64,000 nucleotides of DNA from Clonostachys chloroleuca (Eukaryota > Ascomycota > Sordariomycetes > Hypocreales > Bionectriaceae), in the NCBI GenBank assembly GCA_037952775.1, contig JBANAY010000001.1, positions 6,076,001 through 6,140,000 of the forward strand, given 5' to 3'. The stretch's first letter is position 1. Each line of letters starts with the position of its first letter. A program made the position numbers and the translations under genes. Of this stretch, positions 11,314 through 22,223 are shown piece after piece. The notes under the pieces were generated by a model, which was not told where the DNA came from, did no database searches, and saw only the letters and a list, made by a program, of their open reading frames with translations.

Positions 11314-11795
11314 TCACCTTCGCTTACCTTTAACTTTACACTCAATATCTTTTATATACGTAGATCTGCGGACTTTAAGGTATGAGAAAGCCTTCGGTAC
11401 TTCACCGGTCTTTTCGTCCCGAACGCTAACGATGGCGCAATCAGACATATATGGATGATCCAAAGTATATCCTTCCAGCTCATCAGGGGCTACTTGGTGA
11501 CCCTTGGATGACGGAATTAGCTTCCGGCCCAAGCAATTTGGCAAAGAAGACTTCTGCTGTCACTCGCCTTGACTTTGACCATCTCTTTGACTTTGTCTAC
11601 AACTACAAAGTGAGAAGGGATTTTCTTTTTCGTCGTTGAGACAGCCAAATCTTTTCGAAAGAGACTAGACAAGAAGCTCTCCAGGTGTCTCGTATCTAAT
11701 GACTTCATTGCCCTCAAGGTCGATCATCTTTGCTTCGGTTTACAGCACAAGAGAGCCGGCTGAACCCGGTAACGGGCCATGCACCTGGTGTTATA
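11314..11795 (-). pseudogene. C-terminal relic of a 4-coumarate-CoA-ligase-like acyl-CoA synthetase
   Basis: On the minus strand the adenylate-forming enzyme core motifs appear in order: GSAGSLVL, then TEAKMIDLEGNEVIRYETPGE (about 11760-11680), the hinge FVVVDKVKEMVKVK, then GHQVAPDELEG and the VRDEKTGEVPKAF stretch. TAA follows SLVL and TAG follows GELLV, both in the same frame, so the copy is dead. Between KVK and GHQ lies a 65-nt insert (11567-11503) that reads as an intron with a GC-AG boundary (GCGAGT ... CCAAG). The N-terminal 300+ residues and the extreme C-terminal lysine region are missing. Related enzymes load acyl-CoA for beta-oxidation or biosynthesis. Confidence 0.75.
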
Positions 11796-11986
11796 AATGA
11801 ATAAATCCTTAATCTCATTCTGGAGCTCTAAAACCAGATAGAAAAAGCCAATGAATAGTATTATCTCGGTCTGAATATATATTCAAATTCAGGAGCTTAA
11901 TAAAATAGCTCTTTTATCGCCGAAAGTTGTATGAAGCACTGAAGAACTTTACTTTGCAGAGGCCCGGGAAATCATTGAGTATCGAT

Positions 11987-14448
11987 TTAGACAAGTCTCT
12001 CAGCCCAGCTTTGGATGATACCCTCAACGGTAGGGTTATACTCCTTCAGAGTAACCTTATCCCCGTCAAGGAACGTGTTCGCATGGACAAAAACCATTGG
12101 GGGAGGCTTCTTCAAAAGAACCGTCTCGCGCCAGGATAAGTGTTCATCTTCCACCCTGGAGAGTTCCTCATAGTAGGCTCGGCAACTGTCCGCGTCAGCC
12201 GTACATCGGAACATGTGCAAATGGAGAAGCATGTTTCCGAGAGCTGCCTTTCCCCGAGTGCGTATTTTGGAGCGGTCTACGTGGACTGTAAGGTTGTTAC
12301 CCAGCTTATCATGAACAATGGTAACAACACCGCCGCCATCGCGAATCAAACACTTTAGCATCGCAAAGTGTGCCTGAAAGTGTGCCTTAATTAGCATAAC
12401 TGATTTCATCTTGTTCGCTTATAGCACTTACTCGACTATGCGCCTGGCCCCATTTCTGCGACAATATTAGCATGCTTCCCACACAGTATTCATGAATATA
12501 GATAAACGTACGCCGTTGGTTACGTTGAAGTTAGATAGCCCTCGCAAACCGTCAACCCCTAACTGCTGGTACAGATTATATGTTACTTAAGGGAAGTTTC
12601 TTGTGTTAGTTACAGCCTTGAATAAGGGAAAAGAAAAGACTGAGTAGCTGACACTCACAGTCATCTGCGCGAATTTCAGAAGTCTCCGAGAAGCCAAACA
12701 ACTCAAGGAGCTCCACGTCGTCCATTAAGTAAGCCCCGACGAGTTCAGCTCTACACTCATCCACCGTGGTTGCTAAATCTCCAAATTCGCCAGTCCAGGT
12801 CTGCCCTGGCTTATACCAGGTCGAAATGGGTTGATTTGTGAGCGGATTGATTGGAGGGTTGTTGATATCAAAGTTGAACTTTCCCTCTGAAAGCTCTACC
12901 ATCATTTGGCCTGTACCATGTCCGAGAAGCTCGTGGAGAACAACCCACCAGTAATAAGCTGGGAATTTGTGCTTCTGAAAGATCTCTGCCTCCGAGGCCT
13001 GGATAAAAGGGTACTGTTTCGCCTGGCTCTCAGTGACCATTCGGTTAGAAATAATAACATTTTTGAAACCATCCTCCTGGCGGATGTCATTGTACTAGTG
13101 TGCCCAATGAGTTTGTGTACAATGAAAATGGAGATATAATTGATGACTTGCTTACGTTGGGGACATTGATACCTGGGAAAATTATGCTCGAGCAGTATGC
13201 AAGCGCTGCACAAGAGTCAACCCAAATTTTAACATGAGGCAAAAAAAGCGCTTACAATGGATGCTAGAGAAGTCTGGAGGCTCGAAAAGACTTTTTTCGA
13301 AAGGTCCTTTTCCATTATTTTCCGAAGTTGCCCATGGGAGTCGACGGATAAAGGTGGCCGAGTTCTCAACTAGCTTGGCTAGAAGTATCGTTTCTTCATC
13401 GTCAGCAATAGCAACGAGTCCTTCAAATTCTGCTCGGATACCGTGCGGATCTCGGTATGGTTCAATAAATCCAAAAATGTTTTCTACGCGAGGCCCTTTA
13501 TCTTTGACCCAAATTCGTAGGGATTCTCGATACGCGTCCAGACTCCCGGTTTGAAAACTTTCAATATACTTTTCGAGAAATCGCCGTTGGAGGTCATTTT
13601 TGGAGTATTTTGCCGCCTCAGTGAGCTCTTGACATATACGTCGAAGGTCGAAAGAATGATCCCCCTGTACGATACGCACTGAGCCTGTACCGTTGGGTAG
13701 AGAAAGGGGCTTTTTTTTACCTGACTCAACAGAGGCAAGAAGAATCTCATACTCTCCTTCACCAAGTCTCTGGAGCCTAGTATTTTCGGGGTGAATGTGA
13801 TTTTGCTCGAGAAATTTTGATAGCAGGGTGATGTCGGATTCCTTCAGATTACCTCCTGGGTAATAAGCCGTCTGAGCGGTCTCACTTGAATATCCAAGAC
13901 TGTATGGCGGTATTGCGAGAATCTTATCGGAGAGTCTTTCATAAAGACTAGTTAAAGCAGAGGACTTCTCTGATAGTTTCTGGAGGACGGCACTCTCCAC
14001 TTGAGGGACGAATTTCTGATCGCCAGAACCCTAGGCAGTGAGCTATTAGCGGTAGATTCGGACATAGGCTCATGTACTTAAAAACACCACTTACATAGTA
14101 GTTTCCTACATTTGACAAAAACGTAGCAGCGTAAGTCTGGAAATTTTGAATATCTTCTCCTGTCACCCCGGGACAGATCAAAGATTTCCAGTCCCCAGAG
14201 CAAGTATGATGAAGCTCCATGATGAAATCAAAAATTAGGACTGATTCGGGAGAAACCTGCTGAAAGATGATTCTTGCTCCCGACCAAGAAGCACTGTTGC
14301 AACCATTAGTCAATCTAAACGTCACCGACCTGCGCCCACCCTGTGCTTACCGGGCCATATGATGCGCATATCGTTTCTCGCGATCCGTCAGGCGACCAAA
14401 CTGATCCCCAACGGCTAATTTAAAGACTTGAACCTCATTGACAGCCAT
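11987..14448 (-). CDS. Dipeptidyl peptidase III (M49 zinc metallopeptidase)
   Basis: Eight exons: 14448-14351, 14293-14095, 14030-13256, 13205-13156, 13094-12659, 12585-12512, 12455-12432 and 12373-11987. They sum to 2043 nt, encoding 680 residues, close to the usual ~700. The M49 signature HELLGH is at residues 428-433 and the second zinc/catalytic motif DECRAE at 486-491. YAHHMARASWSGARI, QVSPES, GINVPNYNDIRQEDG, GVDGLRGLSNFNV and the terminal GIIQSWAERLV all follow the family order. The enzyme removes dipeptides from the N-termini of short peptides in the cytosol. No lesions were found. Two microexons (50 and 24 nt) are unusual but in frame. The flanking genes are pseudogenes, so this may be an extra paralogue rather than the housekeeping copy (inference). 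Confidence 0.9.
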
Positions 14449-14940
14449 TGGAGTACTTCGATCAGGTGAGTGGGTGAGTAAGGGCCTCGCAACAGTCTCA
14501 ATCTCAAGGAGGGATAATGGTGTGGCAGCTTCCGGGTTCCCCGCACAAAACTGAAGCTGCGCCCACTTGTCAGGTCGGGGTTACTTCGGGGTGCTGATAA
14601 CCAACAATGTGAAAGCCGAGCCAGCAACACAAACCTGATAATGAACAAGGGGGTGTACTTTATCTCAATGATGCCTGAACTTGTACATTAGATCAAAGTT
14701 ATCAGTGTAAACTCTGTCAATAGTTATCTCATTCCTAAAATGAAACATCTTGGATCTCTCTTTTTCTCTACTACTACAAAAAAACATACCGAGACGAAAG
14801 CTATGGTTAAGCAATGGGATATAGAAAGAGTGCCTGACCGAAGCAGCAAGGGTTCTTATTTGTGATTTAAAAAATGAACGAAACACATATAAATTAAAAA
14901 AGCAGCGCTGTAGGTGTGATAGTGTAGATCAAAACATGAC
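14449..14940. other. Intergenic, promoter side of the DPP III gene
   Basis: The frames at 14415-14648 and 14665-14886 on the minus strand lack domain character. I see no gene. The stretch is A/T-rich and includes poly-A near 14776. Confidence 0.4.
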
Positions 14941-15534
14941 TCATTTTCCTTGTTGAAGAGTCAAAGTGTATTGCATAATTTGGAGCACTGTTTGAATCAG
15001 TCCCAACAAAATACCAATCGACCCAATAATAATGACGCTCCAAAATGCCAGCCAGGCTGTGGAGTCGCGTTTATCCTTCCATAGCTGCCGAACAGAACAC
15101 GGCTTTTTGGCTGTGGTGTAGCTGTTGAGACACACGAGCCGGCTGCGGAGGTGAGGGAAGTCGCCAATTAGATCGTATTGCTCGCGTTCGATAAGATTAA
15201 TCGAACATTTTCGTTCCTTCTTGGTGCAAATATCTAACAGGAATCGATCATGCAATTCCTTTGGTACTGTGTGGAATATCTCATTTGAAAAACTAGTGGA
15301 CACGTCGGCCTGTCTTTTGGATTTGCTCTCATTTTTTGACCCGGATGCTATCTCTGAAGAAATACTTTTATCTGGTTCTGTGGATATGCAAGATGAATTT
15401 TCAGTTTTATCCGATGAGATGGAGTATGCATTATCCCACTTGTGAAGCATGTCGGTAGTGATTTTGCTAACGTTTGATAACAGCTTTGGTGATGCATCCG
15501 AGGACCTACTTCGAGCTGCCTTGGTAAATCGCAC
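14941..15534 (-). pseudogene. C-terminal fragment of a single-pass fungal membrane protein
   Basis: The open frame (at most 197 residues) ends with a pattern I recognise from a common, functionally unassigned fungal family: a sequence like HLRSRLVCLNSY, then RQLWKDKRDS, followed by one transmembrane helix (AFWSVIIIGSIGILLGLI) and a short tail. The usual N-terminal half of that family is not found upstream. Instead, antisense coding remnants of a TPR protein begin at about 15449-15540, so the fragment appears cut by a rearrangement. The Ser/Lys-rich N-terminal ~80 residues look like translated non-coding sequence or a fast-evolving linker. It could also be an intact short protein, so I keep moderate confidence in both identity and broken state. 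Confidence 0.45.
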
Positions 15535-16815
15535 ATCTGATCTAGCAATTCTTATAATACATCGTCTGGTTCAATCAGTGGCTCAGAAGACACTTACTGA
15601 GCTGGAGATAATCAAATATTTTGATGCTGCAATTCATCTACTATACTATGTTGGGGATTTCCGGATCACTCGAAGACTGGTATTGGGCATCAGATAACGG
15701 CCTGAGAACGGTGCGAGAAGGCAATTAGTCATTTCAATCACCTCGTTCAGTTAACCAAGATGAAGGGAAAGAAGCCCGGTGACCAGCAGAAATATGCTGA
15801 TCTGTTACTGAGATGTGGTTGATAAGTAAGCCCTCATAGACTGTCACGAACCCTGCTAATAAATGAATTCAAGGTATCTATACGAAAGAGAATTGTATCT
15901 TGTTGCTAAATCGATGATTGAACAGTCCATATCTATGTTTGAGTAAAAAATGAGTCTTGAACATTCAAGCGCCATCGATCTTGGTGACCTCATCGATCTA
16001 GACCTCGCCCACCCTGAGGTGCCAAGAGAGCCCTTCAAACAGGCTCTTGAGATCCGCAAAGCTATCCTTGGGCCAGAAGATCCTTTCATTGCCTATAGTC
16101 TCAACAATTTGGCTCTGGCTTACACCGAGATGGGCGAATTGGACTTTGCGTATGCAGCAAATGAAGAAATTATTCGCCTACAGCTCAAAGCTAACAGGGA
16201 TAGAATTGGGAATTCGTACAGCAACATGTCGAGTTTACTTCTTCGTATGAATCGGCAAGACGAATCTGAAGAGATGCTTACAAGATGTTCATCTCTCAAA
16301 GACTTCACAGATAAGACATTTTTAAAACCGGCAATCCACGCTTCTCCGGGGATATGATACTCCTATCACAAATCCGTCTTGCGCAAGGGAGCTCCGGCGA
16401 TGCAATAAGACTAGCATCAAAAGCTTTGGCCTTTCGAAGAAATCTTCTTGGGAACAGGCTCAAAAGTTGCGACTCGCAGTATGACGTTGCTTCAATACTG
16501 CTGAAACAAGGCCATGTAAGCTCGGCCATGTAAGTAAATAAATATTCTCCCCGACCTTTGATCTGGGCTAACGTACACACAGACAAATGCTTGAGGAGAT
16601 AGTGGGCATCTCGAAGACATTCACAGAGGGACAAGGGCAACAAGCCCGAGCTCTGTTCAATATTGCAGAGGTATACAAGGAGCGTGGTATGCTCGCAGAG
16701 TCAGCTGCTTTCAAGAATGACTACCTCTATCCGAGCGGCTCTTCGGCCAGAGCTTGAAGATGCTCCATTCGAAGAGGCCGAATTTTCCAAGCTATGTTTG
16801 TGGATGCTCTGGTAA
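15449..16815 (+). pseudogene. C-terminal part of a TPR (kinesin-light-chain-like, NLR-type) protein, degenerate
   Basis: Pieces of one family appear in order on the plus strand: LAILIIHRLVQSV with KYFDAAIHLLYY (15530-15660), QQKYADLLLRCG (15785-15815), YLYERELYLVAKSMIEQS (15874-15930), then 15950-16325 with TPR units such as SLNNLALAYTEMGELD and IGNSYSNMSSLLLRMN. Beyond that, in another frame, come TGNPRFSGDM-like residues, then LEEIVGISKTFTEGQG, and the family terminus PFEEAEFSKLCLWMLW at 16768-16812. Lesions include a stop after the LLLRCG block (TGA about 15819), TAA before MSLEHSS, one missing base in the T/A run 16319-16327, and a frame change near 16717. These C-terminal TPR blocks usually follow NB-ARC/NACHT domains in fungal NLR-like proteins. 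The N-terminal effector and NTPase parts are absent. Confidence 0.8.
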
Positions 16816-17606
16816 AAGTCCTACGACAGCAGGTAGTCGAAAATTAAAAAGGATACACATGATGAGCATGACTACTATCTTAAGTGTATGTACTTCTGTT
16901 CAGCTCTGACGTTCTATTGAGGCCGTACATCTTGGTACTGATTTTGGCTACTCGACTAATCTCAATCGATACACATCTTGATTAAATATGTCATAGCTGT
17001 GGAAGGCCGCTTCTGTTCATCGAAAAGTTCTCGAAATTTTTCGAGACGGCTTCTGGGTAGGATTCTAATCAGGTGAGATAGCCCGAATGCGTGCTTGTGA
17101 AACTGTGCTCTTGATTGAGGTTGTATTTCCCCACAACTGACGTGTCAATGCTTACAAGGGTCCCTAATGGTGGCTTATTGTTCAAAGAACTTGTGCAATG
17201 TACTCCGTAGACGGCCTTGGCTACTCTACAATGGTCTTGCTTATCATCTTCATTCGGAAGCTCGATCTACAAGAGGGGGTCTAGCAGGCGGAGATTGGTC
17301 AGTACATATCCGTAGGATCAGGATTGCAGCAACCCCAGCTTAGTTCGCTTCGTATCTCTTCCCCGCCGCTGGCTGCCGTCGTCCCTCTTCGGACCGTTTG
17401 TGTTATCCATGCATCTAGGACGGCACAGCAGGCCAGGGTGGACACTCGAGAGCCACAAGAAGGCACCTGGCCCGCATTAGCTTTCCTGCACGCTTCCAAA
17501 CTCTCCCACGTACAGCCAACGCCCTTACGCCACGGCCAATTCATTCGTCCTGCTTGTTGCCTTGGGTTCGGTTGAGAGACTAGCTATTTACCTCGCTAAA
17601 GTCGCT
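16816..17606. other. Intergenic, upstream of the acyltransferase
   Basis: Overlapping opposite frames at 17299-17575 are mirror shadows with no domain. No gene is supported. The stretch serves as promoter for the acyltransferase gene starting at 17607. Confidence 0.5.
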
Positions 17607-19183
17607 ATGCCTCGAATCAAGGAGTATCAGCTTCACCCTACGGGCTGGGAAAATGATCCAGAGAGGGAGGAAATCAAGCTTTGCACTCTGGATTACCTAA
17701 CTACCATGGCCTACTTGAACCATGCTTTGTTCTTCGAGGTGAAGGATGAGGAGAAGGCGTAAGAGCTTCAAGATCATTTTAGCTGCCGGCGTAGTACATG
17801 GAGAAGCCAACATACTGACTCCGCCCGGCAGAAAGGTCGAAATTATCCTCAAGGAAGGCCTAGAGAGGACTCTCAGCCAGACCCGGCAGATGAATGGCTA
17901 TGTTGAGCCCAACAATGTCGGGGGGTATTCTATCATCAAACGAAAAGATGACACGGTCAAGTTTGCCGTTCAGTACCTCGACTCCCCAGAGGACAATTTC
18001 CCCTCTTACTCAACGATAGCAAAAGCCCACTTCACTACTGCTGCGCTTGGCGACGTCAAAGTCCTGTGCAACGCCTCCCATGTGTTTGGTAGAACACCCG
18101 AAGCGCGCGCTGCTAATAGACCTGCCTTGGGATCCTTCAAGGCCACCTTCATTCCTGGTGGTCTCATTTTCGTCATCCATCACCATCATTTTACCAATGG
18201 AATTGATGGTTTGAACTCACTTATGCTCCAGCTGGCGGAGAACTGCTATGCTATCTTGAACAAGACAAAGTTCCCTTCATGGGACCCACGGTGCATGGAT
18301 CGCACCTGTTATGGTCTTCCTCTGGGATTCGAGAGACCCTCATCTAACTCGTCCTCTTCGACCTATAAGCATGGGGTCCCAGATGAGGCACCGTCTTTGC
18401 CACACGCCCAATCGCGAAACCGGCCCGTTCATTCGCTAATCTTCCATCTCCCCAAGAGCAAGGGGGCGGAGCTGAAGAAAGCTGCTTCGCCAAATGATGG
18501 GACCTGGATTTCTAGCTTCAATGCCCTTTGCGCTCTTACGTGGCGTGTTTTCTCCAGGATCCGCCAACCTTTTCTATAAGGCGGACCCAGATTTCAAGCC
18601 TTTGTTTGGGGCGGGGGTGAGCATACAGAAATATTTCAAAGATACGGGGATGCCCGAGCGCCTGCAGATGAATATGCAATTTGACATCACCTCCGCCACT
18701 TCCCACCTCCCACAGTTTACCCTCGCCGAGATCATCTCGGAGGTACCGCTCTCGAAGCTGGCCAGTTATGTGCGCCAGCTGACAGAAAGCGTGAGTCTCG
18801 AAATGCTGACCGACAAGCTGGAGAAGTTATCTCATGTGCCGATTGAGGATCTGTCCATCAGTGTCCACTCCTTCCCTCTGATGGCCTTTTATATTACCGA
18901 CTGGAGGCCTGCGAACCTTTCTGCCATGGACTTTGGATTTGGTGGGCCTGCTGCGCATCGGCACCTATTCACTGAGGTGCAACGGGGCCAATCAATTCTC
19001 TACCCACCGCAGAGGGGTCCGGGGGGCGCCGGGGATGACGAGGGAGTCGAACTGCAGATTACGTTCGAGGCAGAGTTGGTGAAACAGTTGCTTGAGGATC
19101 CGGAGTGGAGCAAGTACATGGAGTTCAGGGGCGTTGACATATGGGGTAGCGAACGCCAAAAGGCCGGTAGAGCGATGCTGTGA
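17607..19183 (+). CDS. BAHD-like O-acyltransferase (trichothecene 3-O-acetyltransferase type), one frameshift
   Basis: Start ATG 17607 gives MPRIKEYQLHPTGWENDPE, the usual family N-terminus. An intron at 17759-17831 (GTAAGAG to GGCAG) joins DEEKA to KVEIILKEGLERTLSQ. The catalytic region reads IHHHHFTNGIDG, followed by LQLAENCYAI and WDP, as in fungal acyltransferases of the trichothecene 3-O-acetyltransferase group; the His in this motif is the expected catalytic base. The second half contains FYKADPDFKPLFGAGV and the helical C-terminus. As written the frame breaks after RIRQP. Removing one T from the TTTT run at 18570-18573 gives RIRQPFYKADP and a total of 1503 nt (500 residues). Expected role: transfer of an acetyl/acyl group from CoA to a hydroxyl of a secondary metabolite, acceptor unknown. 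Confidence 0.78.
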
Positions 19184-20572
19184 CGAACACACGCCCCAGG
19201 GCTGTTGTCGAGGCCAATATAAATTCAGTTAGAGGAATTAAATCCTGGTATTCGGATCCTGTTGCCTCATCGTAGCGAGTGGGGGGTTATCGACGCTATG
19301 AACGGGGAGAATCCTACGGATACAATCCCACAACTCTCTACCGATACCGCATCTTGGCATTATCGAACAAATGAATTTTGAGAGCACGGTGGCTCCCCTG
19401 CTCAAACTCTGCGTTGTCATGATGCCTCCATCTTTGCCCTATGAAAGCCAGAGGCGGGGTAGTCATGTACATATCGACCGTTATCATACGGCAGTGCTTT
19501 CGGGTCCAGAATCTGAGCGCTTCCCGAACTTCCTAATAAAGGAGTATACGCCGGTTTCTTTGCATTAGGCCGCGTTATATGCATCTCTGTATAGAAGTAA
19601 GCTAACATCTGGCACTTAGGCATCAACAGAAGTGCCGTAGTCGATGTCGACGGTAAGTGCGTGGGAGGGAATCCTGGGCACCATGTCACGGCCACTTCCC
19701 CCTGTTTGCAGCCCGAGCGAGACTCACGTGGCAGCGCACATGGCCCTTGATGGGGAACCTCACACAAATCAATGAATGTCTTGGCGTCAAAATATAGATC
19801 TTTATCTATGGTTATCTCTTCCTTTCTTTTTTTCCATATCTTGTCCCTGATAACTGGTCCTAGCTCTGGACATGCCCATTTCGTTAACAAGCCAATTAAT
19901 GGTGTTCTTCTTTGATGCCAAGGACGTGTGCCTTCGAAAACCAGGGTTGGTCAAGTTGGAATAGTGTCACAACAGCTCGGACATAGTGGCAATGAACTGA
20001 CGTGTCTATGCGAGAGTTCATGTTTGATAATGGGCCCAATAGACGGGCATACCGCGGTTACAGAAGGATTCACATGCATAAAGATGGTTTTCGCTGATAT
20101 TCAGGATGGTTAAGTCCACACCTCATTGCAAAAGAACTAGTACTACAAGATTGCGTGTCCATATAACATCGACTTAAAAAACATGATCTTCATTGCACTA
20201 AATCCCTGTCTGTAATTTATTCTGAGGCTATTATTCGCTACTTTCGATATTCATTGCATAGTGGTCAACGTCATGGTAAGAAACGAATGGTACTTAAGTT
20301 GAATGTCAGACAAAGAATGACACTTTGATGATTGGCTACAAAAGACCCGGAACATAGTTGAGCTGGCAAAAGGCGGTGTAGGAGATCTCGGTAGCTATGT
20401 TAATCTTTTCCAAGGTAGTTTAGGGTCTTGTCTACATGCCGGCTTAACTATACATCACAGACGGTGGATTCACATGATAACATGGCTGAATTCATAAGTT
20501 TCTGCATATGTGGTAGATCAACTAACTACAGAAGTGGCGACTCCTCCAGGCGATGACTCGCCAAGGTCTCTA
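19184..20572. other. Intergenic, 1.4 kb
   Basis: The 157-residue minus-strand frame at 19417-19890 has no domain I recognise and no supporting exon; it is listed under rejected items. No RNA gene or repeat seen. The region ends at the 3' side of the dioxygenase gene. Confidence 0.45.
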
Positions 20573-21583
20573 TCAAGGAAGCCACATCGGCAAATGGAAC
20601 GGTGACGTGGCGTTAAGCTTCAGGCTGTCCAAAAACCCCGAGACATGCCCCTCGAGCTTTGGTTTGCGGGTGAAGACGATGAGCATGTCCCTAGTTGCAG
20701 GGTGCGCCGGGTCTAGCTGGTGCACGGGCGTGACAGAGTGCTTCGTATGGTGGTCCACAAACATTAGAGTATCAAGAAGCTTCTGGTGGTGCACACGCCC
20801 CCGGATCAGCGCAGGATTGGTGTCTTGGAGCTGCACCCCCGTGGTCTCCTTGTTGTCATGCATGAAGGTGATGCCACTCTCAGGGTGCATGTTAGAGCAG
20901 TTCAAGAAGACAGTCATAGTGTGGTCGGATCCATCAGTGTGAACTCCTTCTAGTGCCGGCTCGCCGAAAATGCCTAGTTCTGGAGCTGTAGTCACTCGGA
21001 TGTTGAACAGTGTGCAAATCCACTTGGGAGTGTAGTAGTTCAAGTTGTCCCGAGGAGTGATAGGGACTCCCTGGTACACGAGGGTCTTGAAAAGCATAAG
21101 GGTGTGTATCACAGTATTGCTCTGCATGTCCGGTGGGGTGTCATCGAACATCCTTGGTACCCCGGAATCATGACGCTTGTAGTCTTCTTCCAACGTAAGG
21201 ACGTAGTCCTGTGACTCAAGCCGCTGGATAGTCCGCGTCTCCGTATCAACGCAATATCTCCCGGATGTTATAGCGCGGTAATTTACGGTCGGGTCGGGTG
21301 AAGTGAGATCACCGAGGTTCCCAAAGGGCTCAAAGTCTTCATCTAAAGCACCGAGTCCTTTGAGGATGGGAATCATATCCTCTCCTCGGACGAAGATATA
21401 ACCGTCTCTCAAGTACTTCTCTCGGAGAGCCATGATGGAGAAGATAGCCTGATAGAATTGAGGATCATAACGTCGTTCGAGAACATTGAGGACTCGGGGA
21501 GCTCGCCGAGGGCCTTTGTGCAGCCCATATCCGTTGGTGGTGCCGTTGGTGTTGCCGTTGGTGTGGCCATTGGAGTACGTCAT
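20573..21583 (-). CDS. 2OG-Fe(II) dioxygenase (free amino-acid hydroxylase type, PF10014-like)
   Basis: Single exon, 336 residues from ATG 21583. I chose this ATG over the longer open frame because it follows the TATA-like element and opens with an Asn-Gly-Thr repeat (MTYSNGHTNGNTNGTTNG). The iron ligands are visible as H215-x-D217 in EGVHTDGSDHTMTVFLN and distal H282 in HTKHSVTPV. An Arg-containing stretch after H282 probably binds 2-oxoglutarate. The arrangement with HSVTP fits the PF10014 group, which includes bacterial L-isoleucine 4-hydroxylase and related free-amino-acid hydroxylases. Substrate is unknown; hydroxylation of a free or modified amino acid is inferred from family plus the divergent PLP-enzyme partner at 22224. 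No signal peptide, so probably cytosolic. Confidence 0.82.
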   Translation of the reverse strand: MTYSNGHTNGNTNGTTNGYGLHKGPRRAPRVLNVLERRYDPQFYQAIFSIMALREKYLRDGYIFVRGEDMIPILKGLGALDEDFEPFGNLGDLTSPDPTVNYRAITSGRYCVDTETRTIQRLESQDYVLTLEEDYKRHDSGVPRMFDDTPPDMQSNTVIHTLMLFKTLVYQGVPITPRDNLNYYTPKWICTLFNIRVTTAPELGIFGEPALEGVHTDGSDHTMTVFLNCSNMHPESGITFMHDNKETTGVQLQDTNPALIRGRVHHQKLLDTLMFVDHHTKHSVTPVHQLDPAHPATRDMLIVFTRKPKLEGHVSGFLDSLKLNATSPFHLPMWLP

Positions 21584-22223
21584 TTTGTGCTGTGGGGGAA
21601 AGAGGATTTGCTTGGAAATATATACGACAAGCTGTGATAATGGCCTAAACCCAGATCTTTTTATGAAAAAGATTAGCTGAACTTGATTCCATTCTACATG
21701 AGAGTTATCTAGATAGGTATTTATAGATTGACGTGCCCTCATGAGGCATCACGTGAATACCCAGCCCACACACACTAGAGCATTCAACGAGTTTTTCAGG
21801 ATCTGAGCCCGCAGTTCTGGTAGTACCTACAGGTTTGAGTCATAAAATGAACAATATTATCAGATCATTTAGTCTGGTGGGTTCTCTGACCAAGAAGCTA
21901 GTAGTAGGTCATGGATCTTTGACAGTTATCATCCTGAATGTTGCATCCTTTGACGGTTAAGGCCGAGAAGGAGCGAGGGGAAGAAGACAGCTCATCAATC
22001 TCTGCACCCATATGCAATAGTAAACGAACCCTGGCATATAGGAGCAGTGTGGAATGCAAATAGGCAGGTTTCTTGGCAACGACCTCGTGACGTAGGGCTT
22101 CTCTGAGGTGTCATGGTAGATCACCAGCTGGATATAAAACTACACTGTCATGGCACACTGGATCAAACAGTATCATCCACTTCAATCAATATTTCTGGCT
22201 TGTTTGCTTAATTGGAAATCACA
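21584..22223. promoter_or_regulatory. Divergent promoter of dioxygenase and PLP enzyme
   Basis: A 640-bp shared upstream region. On the minus side a TATAAATA element (plus strand 21718-21725) lies about 135 bp upstream of the dioxygenase ATG. On the plus side ATATAAA at 22132-22138 lies about 86 bp upstream of the PLP-enzyme ATG. The head-to-head layout suggests co-regulation, plausibly by the Zn2Cys6 protein encoded at 25299-27045 (inference). Confidence 0.6.

Noticed and set aside
14415..14886. Two minus-strand frames upstream of DPP III exon 1
   Set aside because: They do not extend the peptidase and have no domain; likely promoter/UTR sequence.
9689..16815. Repeat-induced point mutation as sole cause of the pseudogenes
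   Set aside because: Some stops fit C-to-T change, but frameshifts and deletions are just as common and no duplicated partner is in the window.
19417..19890. 157-codon minus-strand frame
   Set aside because: No recognisable domain, no exon partner, composition like translated spacer. Could be a small relic, but I cannot support it.
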